From Odobenus rosmarus divergens (taxonomy: Eukaryota; Chordata; Mammalia; Carnivora; Odobenidae): DNA of 64,000 nucleotides. The position numbers were made by a program, and so were the translations under genes. The notes under the pieces were generated by a model, which ran no database searches, had not been told where the DNA came from, and saw only the letters and a list, made by a program, of their open reading frames with translations. The stretch spans positions 1,260,675 to 1,324,674 of the forward strand of contig NW_004450398.1 of NCBI RefSeq assembly GCF_000321225.1, read 5' to 3'. Shown here piece after piece: positions 32,752 to 45,794 of this stretch (position 1 is the stretch's first letter; each line of letters begins with the position of its first letter).

Positions 32752-32931
32752 TTTATTTAAGACTTTATTTGACACAGAGAGAGGGATCACAAGTAGGCAG
32801 AGCGGGAGGGAGAGAGAGAAGAAGGCTCCCTGCTGAGCGAGGAGCCCTTTGCAGGGCTCGATCCCAGGACCCTGGGATCACAACCTGAGCCGAAGGAAAA
32901 TGTTTAACCAACTGAGCCACCCAGGCGCCCC
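32752..32931 (-). mobile_element. Carnivore SINE
   Basis: Minus-strand copy inserted at the edge of the old repeat; caccttatatt flanks both sides. Confidence 0.92.
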
Positions 32932-33609
32932 CACCTTATATTCAATTGGAGGAGCTTGAGTGAATGTGGTATTTATCACTATATAGAACATTTTTCTCCC
33001 CTTTGGAGGGAACTTAGGATGTGAATACATTAAAAAAAAAAAAGCACTCAAAAAAACTCCCCACTCTTGTTATGTCTGCAGGCCAGCTTTAGCAGAGAAT
33101 CTTTGAGAACTTATACATAAAAAGAACTAACACCGCCATCATTGCTTAGGTGTGGGAGCTGTTGCCCAGAGACCCCCTGGCCCAGGAAGCAATACCTCCC
33201 ACGTCTCCAGATGAGTGTTGGAGATGAGAGTCCTTCACTAGGGTATCTAATTTAGTGCTCCGCTGAAAGGAAAACCAAGGTGACCAGAAATAGTCGTATA
33301 TACTGACTCCTCATACAGTTGAGAAATAACAGGTGGGACAACATGCAGAGTATAGTATCCAAGGTAAGAAAGAAGACGGAAATCACTAGTAGAACATACC
33401 TTAGGAAAAACAAACCTATATAAGAATGGCTTCTCTTTAGAATCCAAATTGTCTGGTCACAGGATGAAGTCTGATGGGGGAGAGCATTCTGGATGATCTG
33501 GATGGGTTCCATGTGATCACAAGGGTATCTATAAGGAGAAAGGAGAGCCAGAAAAGATGTAACAGAAGCAGATTCAGAGCCACGCATCGAGTTGGGGGAA
33601 GGCGCCATG

Positions 33610-33825
33610 AGCTATGGAATTCGGGCGGCTTCTAGAAGCTGGGGACAGCAAGAGAGCAGATCCCCTCTTGGAGCCTCCCGAAGGAACCAGCTTTGCCAAC
33701 ACCTCGACTTGAGCTCAGCGAGACCCATTTCAGACTCCAGAACTGTCAGATAATAAATATGTGTTGTTTTAAGCCACCGAGTTTGTGGTGATCTGTTATA
33801 GCAGCCATAGGAAACTAATACAGTC
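33610..33825. mobile_element. MaLR/MLT1-type LTR relic
   Basis: Ends with the typical gttgttttaagccaccgag and ggaaactaatacag motifs. Old LTR fragment with no coding part. Confidence 0.65.
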
Positions 33826-34384
33826 CCACTGAGGTTTTCCTCGTACGGACAGGACAGTGGGCAGCTTCCTGCGGCTTTACGACGCCCTTCAGGGCCTGGT
33901 CCTTGCTCATCTTATCCCCCTGGTACCCCACCCAGCACTCTGGGGTTTGGCCATCCTGGCCTTTCAGGATCTTCTGCCTTAAATTTTCCTTTTCTCTCCA
34001 TGCAGCCCCGCAGTCAGTAACCTCTTGTACATCCTACAGATCTTGGCTCCAAGGTTCCTGGGACATCCATTCAAGAAGCATTTATGCAGTGCTAGTCACT
34101 CTTTTAGGGGCTGCAAGGGCACAATGAAACAGGAAGGGTCTCTGCTGTCCTAGTGGGGTGGAGATAGACCGTAAGTAAGTAGCCAAATGATTCAACAAGG
34201 TCATTCCAGATAGTGAGGACTGCTGTAAGGACCAGGTTGACGCCGTGTTCATGAGCGGTGTTCAATGGGCTTCGGGGTAGGGCTCTCTGAGAGCAGCCTC
34301 CTTCCTTCCTTCGAGGGGCCTTCCCTGAAGCCACAGCCCCTAGCAGCTCTCCCTCAATGTTTCTGTCACCGTGCTTACGTGGTG

Positions 34385-34757
34385 TTATAGAGCGAATTGT
34401 GTCCCTTTCAAATCCAAATGTGGAAGCCCTAGCCCACATGTGACTGTATCTGGACATAAAGCCTTTACTGAGGTAATTAAGTTTAAAAGAGGTCACAAGA
34501 GTGAGCCCCAAAGCAATAGGAGGGTCATTCTTATAAGACGAGAAAAAGACACCAGGGATGTTGTGTGCACAGAGAAAAAGCGAAATGAGTACACTGTGAG
34601 AAGGTGGACACCTGCAAGCCAAGGAGAGAGTTCTCACCAGAAACCAACCATACCGTCACCTTTTTGTATGTCCAGCCTCCATAACTGTGAGAAAATTCTT
34701 GTTTTAAGTCGCCAGGTCTGTGGCATTTTATGATAGCCCGTGCAGACCAATACAGCT
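34385..34757. mobile_element. MaLR/MLT1-type LTR
   Basis: Near-complete LTR pattern: gcgaattgtgtccctttcaa at the start; gaggtaattaagtttaaaag; ccagcctccataactgtgag; and a terminal gaccaatacagc. Confidence 0.75.
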
Positions 34758-34829
34758 GATTTGTAAATCTTCATGCCCTTGACCACTGTGAGAGCCACCT
34801 CACGAGTCTCCCTGCTCCTCATCCTGTCC

Positions 34830-35160
34830 CTCCTATGACCTAGGGTCTGCACAGTAGCCCAAGAGAACTGTCCAGAATGTAAGTAAGATTATGGCACTCC
34901 CAATTCAGATCTGCCGAAGGACTCCCACGCCACATAGAACAAACTCCAAATTCCAAATCACGGCCCCGCTCTTCTTTCTGACCTTTCTCCCCTTACACGC
35001 ACTAACCCTATAGACCCTTCCTGCTCCCCAGACACGAAGCTCCAGCCTCAGGGCCTTTGTCCTTGTTCTTCCTCCGCCTGGGGCACACTCCCCATCTGTG
35101 CGTGGCTGTCACCTTCTGAGGCCTCTCCTAGTGACTCATCCCCCACCTTCAGTGTAGCCC
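34830..35160. mobile_element. L2-like relic
   Basis: Contains the common block cctcagggcctttgtccttg followed by ctccgcctggggcacactcc. Old and diverged. Confidence 0.6.
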
Positions 35161-35329
35161 TCCATTTCGGTCATGTCACCTGGCTTCGGTGTCCTAAATG
35201 GTCTGTATCCCTGTTGTTCCACACCTCGCTCCCCTTCCCAACCCCGGCTGGTGACTCTGCCTTGTCCACTGATGAGCCCCAGCACAGGGCCGGGTCTTGG
35301 CCCAGAGGGGCACCTGGCTGTTAAAAGTA

Positions 35330-37090
35330 CGGTGGGTGACGTGGCATTGAGCTGGCACCTGCAGGACAGGGAGCCAGGGCCCCCGCGGAGCCAGCACAGC
35401 GAACTAGGCCGAACTAGGCCGAGGCGGGCCTTGCATCTCGGCGCTGCCCTGAGCGCCCGAGCCCCTTCCGTCTGGATTCCAGACCGGGGACAATATGGTG
35501 GCTCCGGGGCTCCCGAGGTCCCCCTCGCAGAGTGGGAAGCACCGGATGGGGGCCGGCCAAGTAAAGAGTCTCTCGGGGAGGCTGCCTGAAACCCGAAAGT
35601 GGGTCAGTTCCCGGTCGGACGCCGTTCTAACTACCCCCCTCCTCCGCTCCCGGGCCGCCGCCCGCGGGGAGCACACGCGGCGCCCGGAAATCTGAACCGT
35701 GCGTCAACCAGCAGTCGGTGGTCGGGGCGAGCGGGCCCGTCGCCGAGGCCGACACCGCGCGCCCGTCCCCCGGAGCCGCCTACAGCCCGCACGGCGGGGG
35801 GGGGGGGAATCGCGCCGCCAGGGGCCCCCCGCCGCCCGGCCCGGCCCGACGTGGCGCCGCCGCCCCCCGCAATGACACTCGCGGGCGCAGCCAATGGCGG
35901 CGTCTCCCGGGCGCCGGGCGCGGCCTCCCGCCGCCAGGGGGCGCCGCACGGGGGCAGCACAGCCGCCGCCGCCGCTGCCGCCGCCGGTCGCGGAGGGAAG
36001 CCGCGAGCGAGCGCCCCGGCCCCCGCCGTCGCCGTCGCCTCCGTCGCCGCCGCCGCCCGCTCCCCTGCGCGCCGCTGTGCGCCCGCCGGCCGGCGAAGCC
36101 GTCCCCGCAGGTAGGTGGGCGCCACCCGGCTCCCGCGCGCCCCCGGCCCCTCCGCGCCGCCGCCCCTCCCCCGCCCGGCGTCCGTTAACGGCCGCGCGCG
36201 AGCATGAGGCGGCGGCGGGCGCGCGCCGGGCTGGGGCGCCGGGCGGGGGAGGGGCGGCGGCGCGGAGGGGCCGGGGCGGCTGAGGTGGGGGCGGGTTGCG
36301 GCCCCCCGGCGGGGGAAGTTCGGGGCGTGCGTCGCGGACCGGGCCCGGCAGCTCGGGGCGGACTCAGGCGGGCGGGGTCCCCGGGGCCCCCTCCTCTCCC
36401 CTCCCCTCCGGTGGCGGGGAGCCCCCCGGGGCGCGTCTGCGGGAAGCGGGGCGCGGAGGGCCGCAGCTCCCAGCCATCCACGCCTGCATGCGTTCCCGCT
36501 GGCACGGCACCTCCTCTCTGCTTACTTAACCCCCCTTCCTTCCCCCCCACCCCCCAGTTTATTTTTTCCATCGTTTGTGTCTGTTTGGTGACCGCGGGTC
36601 CCCTAATCCAGTGTTTTGGGTTTGGGGGCGGGAGGGATGCGCGCCGAGTGCGGGGCTCATTTATTTCGGGTTAACCACCCCCCCGCCCCCATTTCTTTTG
36701 CGCGGGGCGCCCAGCTAGGATGCGCGGCGGATGGCTTCCTGTCTTTATTGGGGACGCGGAGACTGCCGGGTTTTAGGTTTCTTTCCCCACCCTTGAGGAA
36801 TGGAGACCTGTCAGTTCTCATTAGAGCGAAGGCACTGTCGGGGATGGTCATCGCAGGGGTGTGGTCAAGCCGGGAAGCGCCGGCGGGGGCCCGAGAGTTT
36901 GCGCCTGCGCCCGGGTTGGGGAACTCATCAGCGCTCGGGTATTTTTCCCGTCCCCCCCCCCCCCGCCCCCAGTGCTTAGAGATCAAAGAAGGTACCTGTG
37001 CTAGGTACCGAGAGAGCGGGGATCTGCTTACATTAGACCTGCGCCGCCCGGGAAGGGGGCCGCCCGCGGGCCACACGGGACTGTTGAACG
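35330..37090 (+). promoter_or_regulatory. ZC3H7A: CpG island promoter of ZC3H7A
   Basis: A dense CpG, very GC-rich island in otherwise AT-richer DNA. It covers the non-coding first exon and the start of intron 1. A CCAAT box in gcagccaatggcggcg (CCAAT 35,891-35,895) overlaps a YY1-like ATGGCGGC (35,894-35,901). There is no TATA box, as usual for housekeeping genes. It contains no repeats. Long open frames here on both strands are a side effect of high GC. Confidence 0.88.
35950..36110 (+). other. ZC3H7A: ZC3H7A exon 1 (5' UTR), start approximate
   Basis: The exon ends at 36,110 with ccccgcag followed by a strong donor GTAGGT. It is non-coding: no ATG in it connects to the ZC3H7A frame. The 5' end is unknown and probably lies downstream of the CCAAT/YY1 pair at 35,891. 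GCC-triplet runs occupy 35,962-35,986 and 36,024-36,059. Confidence 0.65.
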
Positions 37091-38509
37091 CTTGGTATGT
37101 GGCTGGACCCAGCTGAGATGTGCTCCGGCTGAAAAAGACATATCTGATTTTAAACACTAGGTATGGAAAGGGGAGGGGGGACAGTAAAAGATCTCATTTT
37201 TTTTTTTAATAGTACATGTTAAGATGATAATATTTTGAACCTAATCGGGTCAAACAAAATAAACCGTTAACATTATTTACACCGGTATCTTTTTACTTTT
37301 GTTGAACGTGGCAACTTGGAAATTTGAAATTACATTTGTGGCTCGCCTTATATTTCTGTTGGACAGTGCTCCAGTAGAGCATCTGAATGGGGGCAGAGCG
37401 GCTGGGAGCCTGTGCCGTCTGCTTATCTTTTCCTGCTTCCCTGATGGCATGTGGACTCCTGTCTCCTAAGCTCTCAAGGAGCCCCTGCCTCTTCCTTCTC
37501 ACTTTGAGCTGAACTGTTCTGTTAAGCTGATTGCAAATGAGGATCTTGTCCTCATTTGCAGAATAATGCAAGTTAATAGACCAAATTTTCTTTGTTGAAA
37601 AATTTTCTCTCTGCTGTGTATTGGAGTCTGGAAATAGTTGTGTTAGGTTAGAATCAGAATCAGATCGTGAACTATTGAGGATGAGTATTACCAGTATTCG
37701 TGTGTGGGTTCTGTAAAGAGCATGTTAATTTTCAGGCCCTCTGCCACCAGAATGAACTGGAAAGCTCATGCCTTCCCTCTGAGTTACTGTGACTTTTGCT
37801 TGGGGGCTCATCCTCTGTCTCATAACAAAGTATCCAGGAGAAGAGTCATTGTTTCAAGAAAGTGGTAGAACATCTGTGATGTTTCTCTGTCTGGGTTTTG
37901 TAGTCTCTGAGGGTTACAATGTAGCCAGACATTTTTGTAAGTGTTACAGAGTGAGCTAACTGTTGTAAGCCAGGGTTGACAGTAATGTTACTTTAACTAC
38001 TTTCTCTTTGTTTGTTTATGCTCTAACAGGGAGGAGGCTTGAGTCTGAGGATAGAATTTAATCCAGACTGGTAACTGTAATTTTTCACTAGCAATATAGG
38101 AATACCTTTTTAGGAAAAATACAAACACTGTGCCGTATACCCTGCCCACTTTCTCTTTTCCTGTGTCTGTCTTGTAAGACTGTTTAGTATTCAGCCCTTG
38201 TGTCTAAACACATTATGTTATGGGTGGAACATATTTCCAGATGCAGATTTTCCCTGGACTGTTACCTAACTCCGTGCATCTGCTGTATTCCCGTGGAAAC
38301 CCTCTGCTCTAAGTTTCTTTAAATGATGTTCCTTGAGCATGTCCCTGTGTGTATGTGTGTGTGTGTGTGCAGAGGTGGGTTTATTCTGTTCCCCTGGAGT
38401 GGCTTTAAAATGCCCACCTGTCTGCCGGCGCTGTGTTTGTCTTTCAGAGCGCAGCCCAGGGCTGACTTAGACTACTAGCCCTCCTCCTGGCATCACTGCC
38501 TCTTACAGT

Positions 38510-38755
38510 GCAGAATAGCATGGTGGATAAGAATTCTTGCTTGGAGCCAGGCTGTCTGGCTCTGAAATCTAGCTCTCCCACTTCCCTAGCTGTGGTCCCG
38601 GACTGCTTGCATCACTTCTCTATGTAAAAGTTTTCTCATGGTACGTACCTCTTGAGACTGTTACGAGGATTGAATGATTTAATACATGCCCAGCGCTTAG
38701 AAGATGCTTGGCATCCAGTAAGGCTGCTAAGTGTTAGCTATTGTTCTGTGTATAC
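38510..38755 (+). mobile_element. MIR element
   Basis: Clear MIR order: ttggagccaggctgtctggc, then ctctcccacttccctagctg, then gattgaatgatttaatacat and a diverged end. Confidence 0.82.
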
Positions 38756-39015
38756 ACTATGTGGCAATCACGTATCACTTAACCGTGGTGTCTTCTGTTA
38801 ATGGGAGCTAGTTTCTAAAGTTACCTTGTGAGGCTAAAATGCCACAGATATGAGTACAGCCAGCTACTAGCATTGCACATTGTACCGGACTCCAGTATAA
38901 TCAGTTTCACCGCACAGGCACTGAGTAAATAGGAATTATAGTGAAGATCCAAGGCACCTTTCCGCCTTACCTAGAACTTCAGGATGAGTAACAGATTTAA
39001 AATCAGCTGATGGGA

Positions 39016-39215
39016 GGGGTTCCCCGGGTGGCTCAGTCGTTAAGCATCTGCCTTTGGCTCAGGTCATGATCCCAGGGGCCTGGGTTCGAGCCCCGCATCA
39101 GGCTCCCTGCTCAGCGGGAAGTCTGCTTCTCCCTCTCACACTCCCCCTGCTTGTATTCCCTCTCTCGCTGTCTCTCTCTGTCAAATAAATAAATAAAATC
39201 TTAAAAAAAAAAAAT
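39016..39215 (+). mobile_element. Carnivore SINE
   Basis: Plus-strand copy; target-site duplication aaaatcagctgatgggag. Confidence 0.95.
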
Positions 39216-40551
39216 AAAATCAGCTGATGGGAGAAAGATGAGTTGATGAGGATATTCCAGCTTATAAAATTGTAGATAATTTAATGAAGTTTATATTAGT
39301 TGAGTTTCAGAGCTCTCCCATTCCCGTTCCCTTTCATTTAGGGAGAGATGTGTCTGCCGTACTTCTCCCTTGTTGGCGATGAAGGAAACCCATCATTGAG
39401 CTCCTTCAGGGGTCACTTATGGTCTTTCTGTCACTGTCTCTGGATCCCCGCCATGTTGATTTACTCTCCACCTTGTTCCCCTGAGGGTTGGAGGCGGAGT
39501 CCACCACAGCCTGTTCTGCCTGCCTGGTCATTTCCTCCCTGGAACCCTCCATTGTCACGCCTGCCCTTTCATGTTAGGTGTTAACTCTCTCAGGCCTCTG
39601 AACTTTGTGTGAAGTGTTCTCTTTATGCTTGGCCACTTCATTCGTTCTTCCATTCAAATGTGTATTGACCTGGATCCAGATATTGGGAGACAATCCGGAC
39701 TAAGAAAGACAAGGCAGCTCTGGGAGTAAATAGCACAACAATTTAGGGGATAAGGGAAGGCCTCTAAAGGTGACATTTAAGCCAGGACCCCGGGGGGGGG
39801 GGAGGAACTTGCTCTGTGCAGTTCTGGAAAGTGTGTTTGGGGTGGAGGGACAGGCAAGCACAATGCCCCAGAGACATGGAGCCCCGACTCATTCTGCAAA
39901 CCCACAGAAGGCCACTGTGATGGGAGCTGAATGTGTGAGTGCATGAGGGCAGCGGGAAAAGAGGCTGGGAGGATCCTCCTGGATCTGATAGGTCATGGTA
40001 GGGACTCTGGATTTTATTCTAAGGGCCTGGGGAAGCCACTGAGGGATTTAAAGCAGGGCTGCTGTAACAACTGATTTGTGTGTTTAAAAGAGCATTCCTT
40101 TTAGTTTAGTGTGGGAAGTGGAGGGGGGGAGGGGACAGTGGAGAAGACTGGGAGCCTAGAGCCCAGGCAGGGCAAGGAGGATATTGCGACATCCACGTGA
40201 GCTGGTATGATCTGTGATCCAGCCGGGGGTGGCGGAGGAAGCCTGGGAAGTGGTCACATTTGGGGGGCCCTGCACATACTCTACAGTGTCACTTGGGGGC
40301 TTTGTCAGGGGGGCTAATGGAAGTGGGATGGGAGAGAAAGGAGAGGGTGGTGCCAGGGTTCTGGTTTGAGCAAGTGGCGAGAAGGTGGTTTCATTACTGA
40401 AAAGGTAAGATTGTGCAAAGGGTTAGGGTTGGCAGGAAGGCCTAGGATTGGGACCATTCAAGTCAGAAATGCTGAATAAATATCACAGACAGCCCAGAAC
40501 TTCATATATGTTATGGCCTTATGCATATCAGTGTAGAATTAGATGGTCATC

Positions 40552-40751
40552 GGGGCGCCTGGGTGGCTCAGTCATTAAGCGTCTGCCTTCGGCTCAGGTC
40601 GTGATCCCAGGGTCCTGGGATCGAGCCCCGCATCGGGCTCCCTGCTCAGCCGGAAGCCTGCTTCTCCCTCTCCCACTCCCCCTGCTTGTGTTCCCTCTCT
40701 CGCTGTGTCTCTCTCTGTCATAAATAAATAAAATCTTTAAAAAAAAAAAAG
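40552..40751 (+). mobile_element. Carnivore SINE
   Basis: Plus-strand full-length copy; target-site duplication tagatggtcatc. Confidence 0.95.
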
Positions 40752-41659
40752 TAGATGGTCATCTTATAAATGCTGCTTGGACAATGGGTAGCCATTTGGA
40801 AGGGAAATATACATATCCCTGCATCACTTCTTACAGTCAATTGGTGGGTCACATTAAAAAAAAATTTTTTAATGAAACAGTAAAAGAGTATTCAGGGAAA
40901 ACACGAAGAATTATTTTATAATTTCAAACTGGTGAAGGTATATGTGAGTGTGTCCAAATCCAGGCACCATGAAAGAAAATATTGGTAAATTCAGCCACTT
41001 AGAGATAAAAACTTGTGTCAAAAAGTTTAAGAAACCAGACTGAAAGTCAAAGGATTACATCAAAGTGGGAAGAACAAAAACAGCACCACAAAAGACTACT
41101 TTCCTCTCTATGTAAAGAGCTTTCCTGAATGAGAAAAGCTCAGTATGGAAGGAAAATGGGCAAAAGATCCAACCACACAGACACAGTTTATGGGGAAGGA
41201 AGTACAAGTGACTCTTAAATATCAAGAGCGGAGCAGCCTCACTAGTGATAGAAGGGCTGAGACAAAACCTCATCACGTTGTCACACCACTGTCACCCGTT
41301 TCTCACCTCCCGGTTGGCAGGAGTGAAACACTGGATGATTGATCGGTGAAGTGGCAAAATCGGGGCCCTCGTGCGTGTGTAGTTGGCAGGAGCTGATAAC
41401 CAAACACATACACCCTTTAGCCTACGGAACTTGTCAAAGATACACATGGGATGTCCTGGGTACCTGGTGAACTTTAGAGACTGGAAACAACCCAGATGTG
41501 CATAAGAAGTTACGGTACAACCGTATCACGGAACACAGGGGTTAAGGCGGCTTTTCCTGCGCCCTGATAAGGTGACCTTTGAGGTTAGGTACGGAGAGAC
41601 AAAAGCAAGTGCAGAACACATCAGGAGCCCCAGTTTGTATAAAAAATAACAGACGCACA

Positions 41660-41960
41660 GGGTATGTTGAACTTTTTATTTTGGAATAATTAGAAACTCA
41701 CAGGAAATTGCAAAAGTGGTATCTAGAGGCCCATTAACCCTTCATCCACTTCCCCCAGCGGTGCCATCTTACGTAATCGTAGTGGAGTATCAAAGCCAGG
41801 AAACTGAGATTAGAGAATACTGTGAACCAGAGTACAGGCTCTTACTGGTTTTTACGTGCCCTTGTGTGTGTGTGTGTCTGTCGGCCTGTCTCTGCAATTT
41901 CATCCTATGCGTAGATTCACGGAACCACCGCCAGAGTCAAGATACTCTCTTGTTTCACAG
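41660..41960. mobile_element. Ancient LINE-like relic
   Basis: Pattern ttggaataattagaaactca, acccttcatccacttccccc, later cgtagattcacggaaccacc: an old mammalian L1-derived block. Family not fixed. Confidence 0.55.
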
Positions 41961-43467
41961 AACTTCTTTGTCAGGACACAGAAGAGACCCTAACGGTGGG
42001 TGATTGCCCTCAGGAAGGGCATATGGGTGGCCGAGTGACAGGAGAGGAGACATTCCTTTTCAGTGTCCTAGTATTAAAAATCGTACTTTTTCAACAGTTT
42101 GTGATGCCTCTGAGACCTTTAGTGGAACTACAGACAGGCAGAGGGCCTTGAGCCCTGAGTGGTGCAGGAGGTCCAGGGAAGGGGGGGTTGGTGACTGGGG
42201 GAGAGAAGGGGCCCCAGCGAAGCCGCAGGGCTCTCCTGTCTGGAGGCTAGCTGGAGTTGAAGCCCCAGTCTCAAGGAGGGAGTTATATACACCTGTCATG
42301 TGCTGCTCAGTTTGAACAAGAAAAGTGGCTGTTGGATTAACTTTATCAGATCCTTCCTCACTTTAAAATTGGAGGCCAGATTTTAACTGGATCCAAAAAT
42401 AAGATGATGGATAAAGCATTTATCTTTTCTTTCTTTCGAAATGGGAGGGGGGTGTATTTCTCAGGTGAAACTCAGCTGTGATGGAAGAAAATCAGGACAG
42501 AGATTGCCAGGGGTGGGGGTGGGGCAGGGATTGGCTGGGGAAGAGGCCTGAGGGAACTTCCTAGAGTGACAGTAATGGTGTTTAGCCAAGATGGGGGCCT
42601 GGGGCTGGGTTACATGACTGTCTCCTTTGTCAAAACTTGCCTTGAAATTTGTGCGTTTTACAAGGGAAAAAAGTTTCTGCATTTTACCTTCAAAAAACTG
42701 TGAACAAATATTGAAATCTAGAGCAATGATATGCATGCTGACGTGCTAACTGATGAATTATAATTGATGTCTGCCACTTAACTTTGCAGTTTATCAAAAT
42801 AATAAGGTGGATTGATGGACAGAGGGATGGGTGGATGGACAAAGATGGGCAGATGTGCAAAATATTAATTATAGAACATAGGTATGTGATGTTCATTGAG
42901 AAAGATTTTTAACTTTACTGTGTGTACAGTTTTTCATAATGCAATTTTGGGGGAAGAAATCTACAAGAACATGAAATTCCCTATCCTATTTTTGACTATC
43001 ATTTGGTACTACGTTCCCAAATCTTTAACCATGTAAAGGAGGCCTGTGTTTCATGCTATTAAAAGAGGCTGTGTCTTATTTCCGCTTAATCACCTACTTG
43101 AGTTGTCAGCTCTTTACCACCTGCCCTTTGTCCTTAAGAGGTCGAGGTTCAGGGTTTTCTGGCACTTTCTGGGGAAACAGCTCAAGGCTATTAACTCAGT
43201 GGATTATCATGATCCCGGAGTCCCTTCTTAGCTAACAGGGACCTCAGCCTAATTCTCCACCTTCCCTGTACAGAGGTTGGGGGGATGGTGTCCTGTTTAT
43301 TGAAGATGGGGAAGAGTTCTTGCTTTGGGTGGCCTTTTCTTTTGTCACTGACTTTCAGGACTGACTGCTGTGAAACACCCCCCCACCCCCAACCGAGTGC
43401 TATTCTGGGTGCTTTTGAGTGGTAAGCTCTTGCTCTAAATTGGCCCCCCTTTATTATTTTTTATTTT

Positions 43468-43638
43468 AATTTTTAAAGATTTTATTTATTTGAGAAAGAG
43501 AGCACAGAGGCAAAGGGAGAGGGACAAGCAGGCTCCCTGCTGAGTGTGGAGCTCGATGGGGGGCTTGATCCCAGGACTCTGAGATCGTGACCTGAACTGA
43601 AGGCAGACACTTAACTGACTGAGCCACCAAGGCGTCCC
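43468..43638 (-). mobile_element. Carnivore SINE (diverged)
   Basis: Minus-strand copy ending ccaaggcgtccc; aattggcccc flanks it. Confidence 0.88.
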
Positions 43639-43746
43639 AGAATTGGCCCCACTTTAAATAAAAGAGAAAAAAGTCTTGGTGGTCCCTTAAGTCATCTTTC
43701 CAAGGAAGGGTTCAGAGGCTACGTAGACTTTTAAAAAATACTTTAA

Positions 43747-43779
43747 GGGGTGCCTGGGTGGCTCAGATGGTGGAAGCGT
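43747..43779 (+). mobile_element. SINE head fragment
   Basis: Only the first 33 or so bases (ggggtgcctgggtggctcag) are present; the copy is broken off afterwards. Confidence 0.75.
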
Positions 43780-44071
43780 AGAAGGCATGACATATACCTC
43801 CCATTGCCAGTAGGGACAGGTGTCCATATTTTTGGCAGTCTTGTTTCATTTCCACCCGCTCATCCCCCTTTAAGGTAGATTACCTGGAAAGCAAACTCCA
43901 GAAATAATACCATTTTCCTTTTGTGTCAAGGGCTTTGGAAACGTTTTATTTTGGGAAAGTTTCAAATATTGACAGAGTAGAAAGAATCCATGTGTTTGTC
44001 ACTGGTTGGCCACATTTTGCTGTTTCGTCGCCACCCCACTCCTTTTTTTTTTTTTTGGTTGCTGGAATATT

Positions 44072-44407
44072 TGATTTGATTTTTTTAAAGATTTTATTTA
44101 TTTATTTGACAGAGAGAGACACAGTGAGAGAGGGAACAAAAGCAGGGGGGAGTGGGAGAGGGAGAAGCAGGCTTCCCACGGAGCAGGGAGCCCGATGCGG
44201 GGCTTGATTCCAGGACTCTGGAATCATGACCTGAGCCGAAGGCAGTCGCTTAACCAACTGAGCCACTCAGGTGCCCCGATTTGATTTTTTTTTTTTTTTA
44301 AGTAGACTCCACGCCCAGCATGGGGCTTGAACTCGCAACCCTGAGATCAGGACCTGGGCTGAGATCAAGAGTCAGATGCTTAACTGACTGGGCTGCCCAT
44401 GTGCCCC
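44072..44407 (-). mobile_element. Old SINE carrying a nested SINE
   Basis: Outer minus-strand old copy flanked by gctggaatattt, interrupted by a young copy at 44,085-44,278. Confidence 0.88.
44085..44278 (-). mobile_element. Nested carnivore SINE
   Basis: Young minus-strand copy; target-site duplication gatttgatttttt. Confidence 0.93.
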
Positions 44408-45692
44408 GCTGGAATATTTTAAAGCCAATCCTAGATAGATCTTTCACATATGAAGACTTCAGTAAGGTAACAGCTTAAGCAGAAGATAAAAATATTTATA
44501 GAACTGACAGTATTTAAAAGAGGAAAAAAGATCACCAGTTACCCACCTTTGGGGCATTCCAATGCTTGTCCCCACCCCTACACTTTGAAACAGGTAGATT
44601 TAAAAATAAAACTACCACTGTCAAGCAATAATGAAACTAAAACATTTCAGCTAGGAAGCCCGGGTGCAAGTTCCCTGTCTATCATGTGGGTTCAAGCGGG
44701 CGTTTTGTGTGAGAATATGTCCTCTTCGGCTTAGATCCCAGTACTCATCGCAGGATAACCGTGCCCCCTCCTCATGCCTGCCAGGGGACCTTTAACAAAG
44801 CCTGGAGGTATTTTTGGTTATCACACTGGGGGGAGGGGCGCTACCGGCATCTAGTGGGTGGAGGCCGGGGCCGCTGCTACACCATCCTACCAAGCACAGG
44901 GAGGTCCCCATAATAAAGGACTGTCTGGCCCAAACTGCTGAGGTCAAGAAACCCTAGTTCAGGACCCTGGGAGATGGTGTTTTATCACAGATCTCTTCCC
45001 TGTGGTTCTTCTTTAACTTGCCGGGAATTGCTTAATGAAGAGTGATTGGGGGGGGCAGACACCAATAGCTTTGACTGGTGTTGACATTTGCCAGTGTTAA
45101 GTTGAAGGTAAACCCTTACTTTTGAGAAAATTCCAACTGAATGACTTCATTCAGATTTTTTATTCTATCAGTTGTATCAACAAGGATTATTTCAGAAGTT
45201 TGTATAACAAAATATGTATAAGGTTTCCCCTCTCCTTACCAGGAAGTCAGACTCCCTCTGAGGCAAGCAGATGTGAAACCTTTTCACTTCTGGAGAGCTT
45301 CCAGAAGCAAAACAAGGCCAGGACTGTTTTAGTGGCAGCTTATGTGTGCATGTGGACAGAAAGGGAAGAAGCAAAACCTGGAGCTGAAGGGGTGGGGTGA
45401 GAAGAGGGGTGGAGGAAAATGACTTTTTCATGAAGATTCTCTAGGAGGAGCATACAAAATCAGCATGGCTGTTGAGCCTTAAAGGAGAGTGAGAACCTGA
45501 TGCTTCTGTGTGCTGGGCAACAGGGACCGTGTGGCTAAGCCAGGGTTCTTGGTGTCGGGGACCCCAGAGTCAAGTCAGCAGAGAGGGACGTGGCCACAAG
45601 TAATTGCGTGGCAGGATCGCAAATTACAGGTTTTATAATCGGGGTCCAGGAGCCCTGTGCCTTATGTAACTCTGTGCCTTGTTTCTTTCCAG

Positions 45693-45794
45693 ATCGATCA
45701 TTTAGAAAGTGGATGTGTGGGGTAACATGTCCAGTGTGTCCGAGGAGAGAAGAAAAAGGCAGCAGAACATTAAGGAAGGACTGCAGTTTATACA
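45693..45794 (+). CDS. ZC3H7A: ZC3H7A exon 2 (start codon at 45,727)
   Basis: Acceptor tttctttccag ends at 45,692. There are 34 nt of 5' UTR, then ATG 45,727 in context aacATGt (A at -3). It codes for MSSVSEERRKRQQNIKEG and a few more residues. Donor GTAAGG at 45,795. An out-of-frame ATG at 45,713 precedes the start (see findings). Confidence 0.95.

Larger units (their letters stand above)
25958..35329. other. Intergenic, repeat-rich, upstream of ZC3H7A
   Basis: No gene was recognised. It consists of carnivore SINEs, L2, MaLR-type LTR and other old relics listed separately, with unique DNA in between (for example 29,600-31,100 and 32,935-33,600). The open frames carry no recognisable domain. 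Confidence 0.7.
36111..45692 (+). other. ZC3H7A: ZC3H7A intron 1
   Basis: A 9.6-kb intron between the non-coding exon and the start-codon exon. It holds a MIR at 38,510-38,755, an L2-like part at about 39,640-40,120, an old LINE-like part at about 41,660-41,960, and SINEs listed separately. The remaining unique sequence shows no coding signal. Confidence 0.75.

Noticed and set aside
34104..34637. Minus-strand 177-codon frame
   Set aside because: It runs through an L2-like part and a MaLR-type LTR, so the open frame is chance across old repeats.
35599..36674. Several long open frames on both strands in the CpG island
   Set aside because: Very high GC removes stop codons by chance. The translations are Ala/Pro/Arg/Gly-rich low-complexity sequence, and the region fits a promoter with a non-coding exon.
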